A DNA stretch of 35,982 nucleotides from DATJLY01 sp035604195 (GTDB taxonomy: Bacteria; Pseudomonadota; Alphaproteobacteria; ATCC43930; CGMCC-115725), in the NCBI GenBank assembly GCA_035604195.1, contig DATNIY010000015.1:1-35982 (forward strand). The letters run 5' to 3'. The position numbers and the translations under genes are program-made. Shown here piece after piece: positions 6,758 through 16,119 of this stretch. The notes below the pieces were generated by a model, which saw only the letters and a program-made list of their open reading frames with translations, had not been told where the DNA came from and did not search any database. Each line of letters starts with the position of its first letter. The stretch's first letter is position 1.

Positions 6758-8503
6758 ATGTCCCTATCCGCAGCCACCTGGGAGCTCGATCGGCCGACGC
6801 TCGCCCCGCGCACGACCGGCGATGCGACGGCCCAGCTATCGGAGCGATCGCCCGCCATGGCGCAGCCGGCGCGTGAGCCGCATTCACCCTCCGGCACGGC
6901 CCTCCGCGCTTCGCGCCCGACGCAACGTAAGTTCGCGCCCTGGCCGCCGTCGAAAGAAACTCCGCCGCAGCAAGCGCCGCAGAATCCGGCGCGGCCGGCA
7001 CGCGCCCGTTCTTACGCGCCGGGGTTCATCTATCGCTCGCCGCGCTATGCCATCGCCGCTGCCGCGGTTGCGCTCGTCGTCGCGCTCGGCACCATGACTG
7101 CTCATCTCCTGACGCCTCGCGACGATACGGCCAGCGTACGCCAGGCGAAGTTTTCGGCAGCGCCAACCACCGTCCCGCCCGAGATCGCTTCGCCCGCGCC
7201 GCCGAGCGATGCCGTCGCGACCGCCTCTCCGGCCAAGCCGGAGCCGCCGGCAGCCGCACGCGCGCGGGACAGCGCAACCGCGCCATCGCCGCCCGCTGCT
7301 CCCGCCGCCGTGCCGTCGAATCCTGCGACAACGCCCGCGCCGGCACTGCCCACGGCATTGCCGCAGATCGACAAGATTGCGGCCGCCGAGGACCACGTTC
7401 CGGCCGCTTTTGTTCCTAACGCGGCACCGGCGCAGCCCGCCGCAGCCACGCCCGGCGACACCCCCACGCCAGCTTCACCAGCCGCCGCTACGCCGACGCC
7501 GCAGACGCTTCCTGCGTCGATCGCGGATGCCGCCCCGGCGAGCGCGGCCGCTCCCTCTATCACCGCCAAGCCATCGTCGGTGCCCGCTTCGCCCGCGCCT
7601 GCCGCGGTGACGCCGGATGCCGCCGCGGGCGCGCCCGCGGCACCGGTAATCGCGGCCAAGCCATCGGCTCCGGAAGCGGCCAAGCAATCCGCGATCACCG
7701 CCGCGCCGCTGCCGCCGCCTGCGTCGAAGGAAGCGGCGAGCGCGAATGACGATGCCGCACCTTCCGTCGTGCCGGTCGAGCCGGCGAAGAAACCCGCGGT
7801 CTTGCCGCGCAAGCTGGTGATGACGAAGCCGCCGGCCGTGCCGGCGCCAATGCTGACGCCGCCGCGGACTCTGTCGCCGGCCGTCCCGAGCCCAGCCTTG
7901 CCGCCGCTCGTCGCCGCGCTCTCGCGGCAAGCCGATGCGGGCGATGCGGTGGCGCAGTATCGCCTGGGCGTGATCTATGCCTTGGGCCAGGACGTGCCCA
8001 AGGATGATCGGCATGCCGCCGCCCTGTTCCGGGCCGCCGCCGAATCCGGCATCGCCGAGGCGCAGTACAATATCGGCCTGCTCTATGCCGACGGCCAAGG
8101 CGTGCCGCGCGACGCCAGCGAGGCGGTCCGTTGGTATCGCCGCGCGGCGGCACAGGGAAATCCGAACGCGGCCTTCAATCTGGGCGTCGCCTATGGCAAC
8201 GGCAGCGGCGTCGCCAAGAGCATGACCGACGCGGCGCAGTGGTTCCACATCGCCGCCGGCGCCGGCGTCGTCAACGCGCAATTCAATCTCGCCTTGCTTT
8301 ACGAGCACGGCGAGGGGCTGCAGGAATCGCCCATCGAGGCCTTTGCGTGGTATGCCGCCGCTGCGAGCCGCGGCGACCAGATCGCGGCCCAACGTCGCAA
8401 TGTGCTTGCCGCCGGCATGTCGCCCGATCAGCGCAAGCAGGCCGCTTCCCGCGCCGCCGAACTCGACCGCATGATCGGCACCGCCGGCGCGAGCAAGCCC
8501 TAG
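6758..8503 (+). CDS. Membrane protein with Pro/Ala-rich linker and C-terminal Sel1 repeats (PodJ/localisation-factor-like)
   Basis: The start at 6758 is chosen because AGGAGG lies at 6744-6749, 8 bases upstream; earlier in-frame starts have no such site. The 581-residue product has an N-terminal cytoplasmic part of about 85 residues and one transmembrane segment (about 90-112, YAIAAAAVALVVALGTMTAH). A low-complexity Ala/Pro/Thr/Ser-rich region of about 280 residues follows. The C-terminus holds at least four Sel1-type repeats (from about residue 385: DAVAQYRLGVIYALGQDVPKD and similar units). Such architecture, one membrane span with periplasmic Sel1 repeats, resembles PodJ and other localisation factors, but the coiled-coil cytoplasmic region of PodJ is missing. 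It is divergent from the zapA operon and ends one base from the ispE stop. Function unknown; a scaffolding role at the envelope is plausible. Confidence 0.82.
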   Translation: MSLSAATWELDRPTLAPRTTGDATAQLSERSPAMAQPAREPHSPSGTALRASRPTQRKFAPWPPSKETPPQQAPQNPARPARARSYAPGFIYRSPRYAIAAAAVALVVALGTMTAHLLTPRDDTASVRQAKFSAAPTTVPPEIASPAPPSDAVATASPAKPEPPAAARARDSATAPSPPAAPAAVPSNPATTPAPALPTALPQIDKIAAAEDHVPAAFVPNAAPAQPAAATPGDTPTPASPAAATPTPQTLPASIADAAPASAAAPSITAKPSSVPASPAPAAVTPDAAAGAPAAPVIAAKPSAPEAAKQSAITAAPLPPPASKEAASANDDAAPSVVPVEPAKKPAVLPRKLVMTKPPAVPAPMLTPPRTLSPAVPSPALPPLVAALSRQADAGDAVAQYRLGVIYALGQDVPKDDRHAAALFRAAAESGIAEAQYNIGLLYADGQGVPRDASEAVRWYRRAAAQGNPNAAFNLGVAYGNGSGVAKSMTDAAQWFHIAAGAGVVNAQFNLALLYEHGEGLQESPIEAFAWYAAAASRGDQIAAQRRNVLAAGMSPDQRKQAASRAAELDRMIGTAGASKP

Positions 8504-8504
8504 G

Positions 8505-9359
<855 letters not shown>

Positions 9360-9370
9360 CGCCGCGCGGC

Positions 9371-11092
9371 TCAGCCGCCGCTCACCGTCGCGGGCTCGCC
9401 CAAGCCGCGGTTGAGCTTGAGCTCGATGTTCTTCCCTTCTTGCGCCTCGGGGCCAAAGAGCAGGGCGCGCCGCCATTGATAGCGGGCCTCGACGGGGCGG
9501 CCGGTGCGCCAATAAACGTCGCCGAGATGATCGTTGATGGTCGGATCTTCCGGCAGCAGCTCGATCGCGTGCTCGAGAAGCTCCGTCGCCTTCGACATAT
9601 TGCCCAGTCGATAGAAGGCCCAGCCGAGGCTGTCGACGATGTAGCCGTCCCTCGGACGAAGCTGGACCGCGCGTTCGATCATCTTCAGCGCTTCGGACAA
9701 ATTCTCGCCCTTGTCGATCCAGGAATAGCCGAGATAGTTCAGCACCAGCGGCTGATCGGGCTCGAGCTCGAGCGCGCGCTTCAGATCGGCCTCGGCACGC
9801 GCCCATTGGTTCGAGCGCTCGAGCGCGACGCCGCGGGCGTAGAGGATGCGCCAGGAACTCTTGTCGATGGTGGCGAGCCGCGCTACGGCGGCATCATAGG
9901 CGCGCACTGCCTCGGCGAACTGATTGTGGCCGCGCAGGATGTCGCCGAGCTCGACGAGCGGCTCGGGCCGCATCGGCCGCTCGTCTGCCATTTTCTGCAG
10001 CTCCGCCTTCGCTTCATCGGTTTGGTCGAGCGCGTCGAGCGCGAGCGCGACGCGGAGCCGCGACGCCCAGTAGAGCGGCGAGGCCGGATCGACCGAGCGG
10101 TAAAGCGCCAGCGCCTCGGGCGTGCGGTTCTGCTCCTCGCGGATCTCGCCGGCAAGGAGCTGAGCAAGCGCGAAACGCGGCTCGAGCTCGAGACAAAGCC
10201 GCACGTAGATCAGCGCTGCATCGATCGTCTCGCGGCGATTGAGCAGGCTCGCGAGATCGAACAGCGCCTCCGCGGCGCCCTGGCGCGGCGTAGCGATGAT
10301 GCGCGGCGGCACGGTGCCGGCGGCGATGCGCTGGAGCCCGGTAGCCGCCGCGTCCGTCTCCGTGTCGGAAGCGGCGTAGCGCTCATACAAGCGCCCGGCT
10401 TCCGCGCTGCCGCCGTGACGCTCGAAAAAATTGCCGGCGACCTCGATGACCCGCCATGTCGGCTGCGCCTCGCCGGCGACCAGCCGCTTGTAGGCGGAAG
10501 CGGCTTCCTCGACGCGATCGGCGTAATCGTCGATGAGCGCCAGGTGAAGATCGCGCAACTGCTCGAGCCCGCGCAGGCTGCCGATCTGATCGAGCGACTT
10601 TTGCGCGGCTTCGGGATTCTGCCGTCCCAGCGCGATCCAAGCGTCGAGCAGCGGCATGGCAAAGCGCTCGGCGCCCTCGCGCGGCATCGCCGCGGCGAGC
10701 CGGGCCGCCTCGTCGAACTTGTCGTCCTTGATCGCCTCGGTGAGCAGCACGAGCCCGGCGAGCCCGGATTTCGGTTCGATTTCGATGAGGCGGCGCGCCA
10801 GCGGCACCGCCTCGCTGATCTGGCCTTCGGAAACGCGCAGCACGAAGGTGCGGCGCGCCAGCTCGAGATTGTCGGGATCGCCGACCAATGCCCGGTCCAT
10901 GAAGCGCGCGGCGTCGGTGTAGTCGTGCTGATCTTGGGCGTGGCGCGCGGCCAAATAGCTGCCGAGCGCGCTCATCGGCTTGCTCGCGGCATCGGCGCTG
11001 TCCGGAGCGCGCCCGGCATCGGCGCATGCGGCCAGGCCCGCCAGCACCGCCGCCAGCGCCAACCCGCGCCGAACCGCCATCCCGAATCTCAT
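9371..11092 (-). CDS. Tetratricopeptide-repeat lipoprotein
   Basis: The 573-residue protein has a lipoprotein signal peptide: basic start, hydrophobic core, and lipobox LAAC with Cys23. It should therefore be anchored to the inner or outer membrane from the periplasmic side. The rest is a run of TPR units; clear ones are DHYTDAARFMDRALVGDPDN-like near residues 55-75 and several between about 370 and 560 (PLVLNYLGYSWIDKGENLSE, YIVDSLGWAFYRLGNMSKA, PTINDHLGDVYWRTGRPVEA). Genes of this type regularly sit between etfD and ispE in alphaproteobacteria, but I know no assigned function. A downstream ATG at 11080 (MAVRRG) would leave the signal peptide intact and is an alternative start. Confidence 0.9.
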   Translation of the reverse strand: MRFGMAVRRGLALAAVLAGLAACADAGRAPDSADAASKPMSALGSYLAARHAQDQHDYTDAARFMDRALVGDPDNLELARRTFVLRVSEGQISEAVPLARRLIEIEPKSGLAGLVLLTEAIKDDKFDEAARLAAAMPREGAERFAMPLLDAWIALGRQNPEAAQKSLDQIGSLRGLEQLRDLHLALIDDYADRVEEAASAYKRLVAGEAQPTWRVIEVAGNFFERHGGSAEAGRLYERYAASDTETDAAATGLQRIAAGTVPPRIIATPRQGAAEALFDLASLLNRRETIDAALIYVRLCLELEPRFALAQLLAGEIREEQNRTPEALALYRSVDPASPLYWASRLRVALALDALDQTDEAKAELQKMADERPMRPEPLVELGDILRGHNQFAEAVRAYDAAVARLATIDKSSWRILYARGVALERSNQWARAEADLKRALELEPDQPLVLNYLGYSWIDKGENLSEALKMIERAVQLRPRDGYIVDSLGWAFYRLGNMSKATELLEHAIELLPEDPTINDHLGDVYWRTGRPVEARYQWRRALLFGPEAQEGKNIELKLNRGLGEPATVSGG

Positions 11093-11113
11093 CTCTCCCG
11101 CCTCACCATCGCC

Positions 11114-11131
11114 CGCTCGCTCCTGCGAGCG
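11114..11131 (-). other. Hairpin between etfD and the TPR gene
   Basis: A perfect 7-bp GC-rich inverted repeat, CGCTCGC-TCCT-GCGAGCG, lies about 20 bases after the etfD stop. No run of T follows on the minus strand, so it is not a good Rho-independent terminator. It could stabilise the etfD mRNA end or attenuate read-through. Confidence 0.35.
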
Positions 11132-11151
11132 TCCAGTCTATCACGATCACT

Positions 11152-12771
11152 TTACATATTCGGATAATTGGGACCGCCGCCGCCTTCCGGCACGACCCAA
11201 GTGATGTTCTGCGTCGGGTCCTTAATGTCGCAGGTTTTGCAGTGGACGCAATTGGGCGCGTTGATCTGCAGTCGCGGCGTCCCGTTGGCGTCCTTGACGA
11301 TCTCGTAAACGCCGGCCGGGCAATAGCGTTGCTCCGGGGCATCGTAAAGCGCGAGGTTGACGTCGATCGCCCGCTCCGGCACGGCGAGCCGCAGATGCGG
11401 CGGCTGGTTCTCCTCGTGGTTGGTGTTCGAGATGAACACCGAGGAGAGGCGGTCGAAACTGACGACCCCGTCGGGCTTGGGATAGGCGATCGGCTCGGAC
11501 TCGCTGGCGGGCTTCAGCGCGAGATGATCGGGCCGCTGGCGAAAGGTCCAGGGCGCCCGGCCGCGCAACAGCAAAGTGTCGAAGGCGGCATAGGCGAGGC
11601 CCACCCACAAGCCTCGGCGGAAGCCCGGTCGGATGTTCCGCGCGGCGCGCAGCTCGGGCCAGATCCAGGATTGCTCGAGCGCGCGGCGATAGTCGGCGCC
11701 GAGGTCGCCGGCGAGCCGCCGGGCGACGATCTCCGCCGCCAGCATGCCGGATTTCATCGCGGTGTGGCTGCCCTTGATCTTGGGCACGTTGAGGAATCCG
11801 GCGGCGCAGCCGATGAGCAGCCCGCCCGGAAAGTCGAGCCGGGGAATCGCCTGGAGCCCGCCTTCGTTGAGGGCGCGCGCGCCGTAGGCGATGCGCCGCC
11901 CGCCGGCGAATGTCGGGCGGATCGCGGGGTGCGTCTTGAGGCGCTGGAATTCCTCGAAGGGATTGAGGAAGGGATTCTCATAGTCGAGACCGACGACGAT
12001 GCCGACCGCGACCTGATTGTTCTCGAAGTGATAGACGAAAGAGCCGCCATAGGTCTTGGCATCGAGCGGCCAGCCGACGCTGTGCAGAACGAGGCCCGGC
12101 CGGTGCTGGGCCGGATCGACTTCCCACAACTCCTTGAGGCCGATGCCATAGGTCTGCGGCCCGACCCCATCGCGCAAGCGGAACCGTTCCATAATCATTT
12201 TCGCGAGCGAGCCGCGGCAGCCCTCCGCGATCAGCGTCTCCTTGGCGCGAAGCTCGACGCCGGGCTGGAAATTGGCGGTCTCGGCGCCGTCCTTGCCGAT
12301 CCCGACCGCGCCGGTGGCGACGCCGCAGACCCGGCCCGCTCCGTCGTACAGCACTTCGGCGCCGCCGAAGCCGGGATAGATCTCGACCCCAAGCGCCTCG
12401 GCCTGGCGGGCGAGCCAGCGACAGAGATTGCCAAGGCTGATGACATAGTTGCCGTGATTGCGCATTTGCGCCGGCGTCGGCAGCTTGAGCGCTCGGGTTT
12501 TGCCGAGCAACAGGAAGCGGTCCTCGGCCGCCGGCGTGACCAGGGGCGCGCCGTCCTCGCGCCAACGCGGCAGCAGCTCCGCGAGCGCGCGTGGATCGAA
12601 CACCGCGCCCGAAAGGATGTGGGCGCCGACCTCGGAGCCTTTCTCGATGACGCAGACGGAAATCTCGCGCGCGCTCTCGGCCGCGAGCTGCTTCAGGCGA
12701 ATGGCTGCCGCCAAACCCGCCGGCCCCGCGCCGACTACGAGCACGTCGTACTCCATCCGCTCGCGTTCCAT
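11152..12771 (-). CDS. etfD: Electron transfer flavoprotein-ubiquinone oxidoreductase
   Basis: ETF-QO passes electrons from ETF, reduced by acyl-CoA and amino-acid dehydrogenases, to ubiquinone in the inner membrane. The 539-residue protein has an N-terminal FAD-binding Rossmann motif (VVGAGPAGLAAAIRL, about residues 12-26) and the GAHILSGAVFDPRAL block. The substrate/quinone-binding middle part includes GIGLKELWEV. The C-terminal 4Fe-4S domain has Cys484 (RYCPAG) and the cluster CVHCKTC (Cys508, 511, 514), ending GGGGPNYPNM. The start (MERERMEYD, 12771) has AAGGA upstream. ETF subunits are not in the window. The divergent neighbour is a uracil-DNA glycosylase, only 43 bases away. Confidence 0.97.
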   Translation of the reverse strand: MERERMEYDVLVVGAGPAGLAAAIRLKQLAAESAREISVCVIEKGSEVGAHILSGAVFDPRALAELLPRWREDGAPLVTPAAEDRFLLLGKTRALKLPTPAQMRNHGNYVISLGNLCRWLARQAEALGVEIYPGFGGAEVLYDGAGRVCGVATGAVGIGKDGAETANFQPGVELRAKETLIAEGCRGSLAKMIMERFRLRDGVGPQTYGIGLKELWEVDPAQHRPGLVLHSVGWPLDAKTYGGSFVYHFENNQVAVGIVVGLDYENPFLNPFEEFQRLKTHPAIRPTFAGGRRIAYGARALNEGGLQAIPRLDFPGGLLIGCAAGFLNVPKIKGSHTAMKSGMLAAEIVARRLAGDLGADYRRALEQSWIWPELRAARNIRPGFRRGLWVGLAYAAFDTLLLRGRAPWTFRQRPDHLALKPASESEPIAYPKPDGVVSFDRLSSVFISNTNHEENQPPHLRLAVPERAIDVNLALYDAPEQRYCPAGVYEIVKDANGTPRLQINAPNCVHCKTCDIKDPTQNITWVVPEGGGGPNYPNM

Positions 12772-12814
12772 GATGCGTCCTTGAGATCCGCCGCCGAAAT
12801 TCGCACTATAGTTA

Positions 12815-13609
12815 ATGAGCACCAAAGAGCCAGGGGGCGTGGCGCATAGCTCCAAAGCCGCGACCGAGCTGCTGCGCTGGTACGCCGCCATGGGCGTCGA
12901 CGAGGCAATCGCCGACCGTCCGCAGGACCGGCTTGCCCCGCCCGTCGCCGCGCCGGCGGCACCGGCGGCGCCCCGGCCCGCTCCGCCGCCGTCGCCTGCG
13001 CCGTCGGGAGGCGCGCGCGCCGCCGCGCAAGCCGCGCAAACGCTCGCCGAGCTGGAGCTGGCGGTGGCCGGTTTCGAAGGCTGCGCCTTGAAACGCACGG
13101 CCACCCATACGGTCTTCGCCGACGGTATCGCCGGCGCGCCGCTGATGATCATCGGCGAGGCGCCGGGCGCCGACGAGGATCGGCTCGGGCGGCCCTTCGT
13201 CGGCCGCAGCGGGCAACTTCTCGACCGCATGCTCGCGGCGATCGGCTTCGATCGCCGGCGCAACGCCTACATCACCAACGTCCTGTTCTGGCGTCCGCCC
13301 GGCAACCGAAAGCCCACCAACGAGGAGATCGCGACCTGTCTGCCCTTCGTGTGGCGCCATATGGAGCTGCTGCGGCCGCGGGTGGTTTTGCTGTGCGGCG
13401 GCACCGCCACCGCCGCGCTGCTCGGCCGCGCCGACGGGATCACCCGGCTCCGTGGCCGCTGGTTCGAGCTCGCGGTCCCCGGCCTCGACGCAGCCGTGCC
13501 GGCGCTCGCCACCTATCATCCGTCGTTTCTGCTGCGCGCCCCCGCACGCAAGGGCGAGGCCTGGCGGGACCTCCTCGCGGTGCAGGCCAAGCTCGAATGC
13601 CTGGAATAA
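12815..13609 (+). CDS. Uracil-DNA glycosylase, family-4-like, with incomplete Fe-S cysteine set
   Basis: It removes uracil from DNA to start base-excision repair. The 264-residue protein has a helical N-terminus and a Pro/Ala linker (about 41-70). The glycosylase core has motif A GEAPGADED (114-122), RPFVGRSGQLLDRML, TNVLFWRPPGNRKPTNEE, and motif B HPSFLLR (235-241). In typical family-4 enzymes four Cys bind a 4Fe-4S cluster. Here only two of the equivalent positions remain (C90 in FEGC, C175 in IATC); the other two read F87 and W159. A 4Fe-4S cluster bound by four cysteines is therefore unlikely. I recall an Fe-S-free class from Bradyrhizobium with similar features. The ATG at 12815 lies in a very short divergent spacer with etfD. 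Confidence 0.9.
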   Translation: MSTKEPGGVAHSSKAATELLRWYAAMGVDEAIADRPQDRLAPPVAAPAAPAAPRPAPPPSPAPSGGARAAAQAAQTLAELELAVAGFEGCALKRTATHTVFADGIAGAPLMIIGEAPGADEDRLGRPFVGRSGQLLDRMLAAIGFDRRRNAYITNVLFWRPPGNRKPTNEEIATCLPFVWRHMELLRPRVVLLCGGTATAALLGRADGITRLRGRWFELAVPGLDAAVPALATYHPSFLLRAPARKGEAWRDLLAVQAKLECLE

Positions 13610-13626
13610 TCCACAAAATATCCACA
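13607..13626 (+). promoter_or_regulatory. Two tandem DnaA-box-like 9-mers
   Basis: TAATCCACA (13607-13615) and ATATCCACA (13618-13626) each differ at one position from the DnaA box TTATCCACA. They are in direct orientation, 11 bases apart, i.e. about one helical turn. They overlap the stop of the glycosylase gene and open an AT-richer spacer of about 115 bases before the lytic transglycosylase gene. No strong promoter hexamers were seen in that spacer. Confidence 0.35.
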
Positions 13627-13724
13627 AGAATTATTCGAGCACTGACAACGAGATAGCAAATCCTCGGGAATCTCGATCAAATTTTACCTTGCCCGGGCCG
13701 GCCGGATCGCCTATTGCCGTGCTT

Positions 13725-15551
13725 ATGCGGGGACAGGGAGGGGTAACCCGGTCTGGCACGAACTGGTCGCAGCGCTGCGCGATTATTGCAGTTGCTGCGG
13801 GAATGCTGGGCCCGACGCCTGTTGCGGCGACCGATGAGCTGCACGTTGCTGCGCTCACTCCGGATCGCCCAAGCCTCACCGAGGCCGAACTGCCGAGCGT
13901 ATTAAGCGCGCCGGATATCGCGCGCTATCGCCGCATCTTTGCACTTCAGGACCGTCATTTGTGGCGCGAGGCGGATGGCGAGATCGCCACGCTCGGCGAC
14001 ACGCTGCTGCTCGGCCCCGTCCTGGCCCTGCGCTACGCCGACCGGCACTACCGGGCGAGCTATGGCGAACTCGCGAGCTGGCTCGCGCATTATCCCGATG
14101 AGCCCGAGGCGAGGACATTCCACGCCCTGGCCCTGACGCGGCGGCCCGAGGGCGCTGCCCCGCCGACCAAGCCGGTGGCAGCGGTCCGGCCCCACCTAAG
14201 CGAGACCCGCGAGGCGCCGGCCGCGAGCGGCGGCCGTTTGGCGGATCTCGCTATCGAAATCCGCACCGTCGCCCGGAGTGAGCCGCGGCGGGCGGAGCTG
14301 ATGCTCGATGGCCCGGCGGCGCAGCAGCGGCTCGACGGCCGCAACCGCGCCGCGCTCAAGATCGACATCGCCGCCGGCTATCTCGCCGCTGGCGAGGTGC
14401 ACAAGGCGCTCGACATGAGCGACGCCGCGCAGGGCGAAGCCGACGAGGCGACCGATCATTGGCAGGCCGGGCTCGCGGCGTGGCAGGCGAAACGGCTCAA
14501 TGAGGCACGGCAGCATTTCGAAGCTCTGGCGCATAGCGGCCAGTCCTCGTGGACCACCTCGGCCGGCGCGTTTTGGGCGGCGCGGGTCGAGCTCAGGGCG
14601 CACCGCGCCGAGCATGCGGCCTATTGGCTCGGCATCGCCGCGGAACAGCCGCGGACATTTTATGGCTTGCTCGCGCGCCGTCTCCTCGGCGTCGATCCCT
14701 ATCTCAATTTCGCCGCCGACCCCTTCACCGAGTTCGACGCGCGCATCGTGCTGGGGACCGAGGCCGGGCGCCGGGCGCTTGCGCTCCTCGCCGTCGGCCA
14801 GCGCAGCCGCGCCGCCACCGAACTGCGCCTGCTCGCGGCGCGCTCCGACACTTCGGTCGTCGAATCGATCGAGGCGCTCGCGGACCGCGCCAATCTGCCC
14901 GGCCTCAGCCTGCAGCTCGCGGGCGTGCTCGCCGACAGCGACGGCCGCAATCACGATTACGCGCTTTATCCCGTGCCGCGCTGGCAGCCGCATGGCGGCT
15001 TCTCGGTCGACCGCGCCCTGCTGTTCGCGCTGATGCGCCAGGAATCGCTGTTCCTGCCGCGGGTCAAGAGCAATGCCGGCGCTTATGGGCTGATGCAGCT
15101 CATGCCGGCGACGGCGCGCTCGATGGCGGAGCAGACCGGCGAGAGCCTGGGCGACCGCCGCCGCCGCGTCGAGGAGCAGGTTGCGCTCGGCGACCCCGAG
15201 CTCAATCTGACGCTGGCGCAGAAATACGTGGAAATCTTGCTCGCCGACCAGCGCATCCGCGGCAATCTCCTGATCTTCGCCTGCGCCTACAACAGCGGCC
15301 CGGGCACGGCGCTGCACTGGCGATCGGCGGAACCCGAATACGGCAGCGATCCACTCCTCTTCCTCGAGAGCATCCCCTCGCCGGAGGCCCGCATCTTCAG
15401 CAAGCGCGTGCTCACCAACTACTGGATCTATCGGCAGCGGCTGGAGCAGCCGACGCCCGATCTGGACGCGCTTGCCGCCGGCCATTGGCCGACCTATACC
15501 GCGCTCGACGGTTTTCCCGAGCCGGATCGTCGCCATGCCGAAAATCGATGA
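13725..15551 (+). CDS. slt: Soluble lytic murein transglycosylase (Slt70-like), exported
   Basis: The enzyme cleaves the MurNAc-GlcNAc bond of peptidoglycan with formation of 1,6-anhydro ends, in the periplasm. The 608-residue product begins with a signal peptide (h-region AIIAVAAGML, likely cleavage after A35). A helical superhelix-like U-domain follows (about 50-400), then the catalytic SLT domain: ALLFALMRQESLFLPRVKSN with catalytic Glu440, AYGLMQLMPATA, and AYNSGPGTALHW. The start at 13725 is the first ATG that leaves a good signal peptide. A GTG two codons upstream is possible, and no clear Shine-Dalgarno is visible for either. The last 17 bases overlap moaB. Confidence 0.93.
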   Translation: MRGQGGVTRSGTNWSQRCAIIAVAAGMLGPTPVAATDELHVAALTPDRPSLTEAELPSVLSAPDIARYRRIFALQDRHLWREADGEIATLGDTLLLGPVLALRYADRHYRASYGELASWLAHYPDEPEARTFHALALTRRPEGAAPPTKPVAAVRPHLSETREAPAASGGRLADLAIEIRTVARSEPRRAELMLDGPAAQQRLDGRNRAALKIDIAAGYLAAGEVHKALDMSDAAQGEADEATDHWQAGLAAWQAKRLNEARQHFEALAHSGQSSWTTSAGAFWAARVELRAHRAEHAAYWLGIAAEQPRTFYGLLARRLLGVDPYLNFAADPFTEFDARIVLGTEAGRRALALLAVGQRSRAATELRLLAARSDTSVVESIEALADRANLPGLSLQLAGVLADSDGRNHDYALYPVPRWQPHGGFSVDRALLFALMRQESLFLPRVKSNAGAYGLMQLMPATARSMAEQTGESLGDRRRRVEEQVALGDPELNLTLAQKYVEILLADQRIRGNLLIFACAYNSGPGTALHWRSAEPEYGSDPLLFLESIPSPEARIFSKRVLTNYWIYRQRLEQPTPDLDALAAGHWPTYTALDGFPEPDRRHAENR

Positions 15552-16080
15552 GTCTCGTGCGTTCCTCCCGGTCAATATCGCGGTCCTCACGGTTTCCGAC
15601 ACGCGGAGCGAGGCCGACGACAAATCCGGCAGAACGCTCGTCGAGCTGATCGGCGCCGCCGGCCACCGCGTCGCCGCGCGCCGCATCGTGCGCGACGACC
15701 AGGACGCGATCGTCGCTCAGCTCCGCGCCTGGATCGCCGATCCCGCGATCGATGTCGTGATCTCGACGGGCGGCACCGGCGTGACCGGCCGCGACACGAC
15801 GCCCGAGGCCTTCCATGCCGTCTATGAGAAGGAGATCGCCGGTTTCGGCGAGCTCTTCCGCTGGCTCAGCTATCAGAAGATCGGCACGTCCACGATCCAG
15901 AGCCGCGCCACCGCCGGCGTCGCTGGCGGGACCTATCTCTTCGCCCTTCCCGGCTCGCCCGGCGCCTGCCGCGACGGCTGGGAGGACATCATCAAGCACC
16001 AACTCGACAACCGCCACCGTCCCTGCAATTTGGTCGAGCTGATGCCGCGGCTTCAGGAGCATCTGGCGGCCGGCGAGTGA
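15535..16080 (+). CDS. moaB: Molybdenum cofactor biosynthesis protein B
   Basis: This is a MoaB/MogA-fold protein that binds molybdopterin and is thought to adenylylate it for molybdenum insertion. The 181-residue product has TVSDTRSEADDKSG at about residues 19-32 and the MPT-binding motif STGGTGVTGRDTTPEA (about 76-91). It also has SYQKIGTSTIQSRATAGV and the loop FALPGSPGACRDGWE, all of MoaB type. Its start lies 17 bases inside the slt gene, so translation is coupled to an unrelated enzyme. No other moa or moe gene is in the window. Confidence 0.93.
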   Translation: MPKIDESRAFLPVNIAVLTVSDTRSEADDKSGRTLVELIGAAGHRVAARRIVRDDQDAIVAQLRAWIADPAIDVVISTGGTGVTGRDTTPEAFHAVYEKEIAGFGELFRWLSYQKIGTSTIQSRATAGVAGGTYLFALPGSPGACRDGWEDIIKHQLDNRHRPCNLVELMPRLQEHLAAGE

Positions 16081-16104
16081 ACCACCGTCCGCGCCCGGCG
16101 AATA

Positions 16105-16119
16105 GTTCTTGATTTGTTC
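16105..16119 (+). promoter_or_regulatory. LexA-type SOS box (GTTC-N7-GTTC)
   Basis: GTTC at 16105-16108 and GTTC at 16116-16119 are separated by exactly 7 bases, a perfect match to the direct repeat bound by alphaproteobacterial LexA. It lies in the 60-base gap behind moaB, 21 bases before the radical SAM gene. A candidate -35 (TTGATT, 16109-16114) falls inside the box, with CATTGT 17 bases further on, so binding there would block transcription. Confidence 0.55.

Noticed and set aside
7260..7900. Ala/Pro-rich codon repetition as a DNA repeat
   Set aside because: The codons vary and no exact DNA unit recurs; it is a low-complexity protein linker.
11114..11131. Rho-independent terminator after etfD
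   Set aside because: The hairpin is good but no T-run follows on the minus strand, so it is listed only as a hairpin.
9440..11167. 575-codon plus-strand frame across the TPR gene
   Set aside because: Mirror of a real lipoprotein gene with a signal peptide and TPR units; no domain is recognisable in the plus-strand reading.
12800..12815. TATAGT as the -10 of the uracil-DNA glycosylase gene
   Set aside because: It ends 2 bases before the ATG, so transcription would start inside the gene, and no -35 lies at the right distance.
13452..13724. Upstream extension of the lytic transglycosylase frame
   Set aside because: Codons before 13609 are an out-of-frame reading of the uracil-DNA glycosylase gene. 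The signal peptide appears only from 13725.
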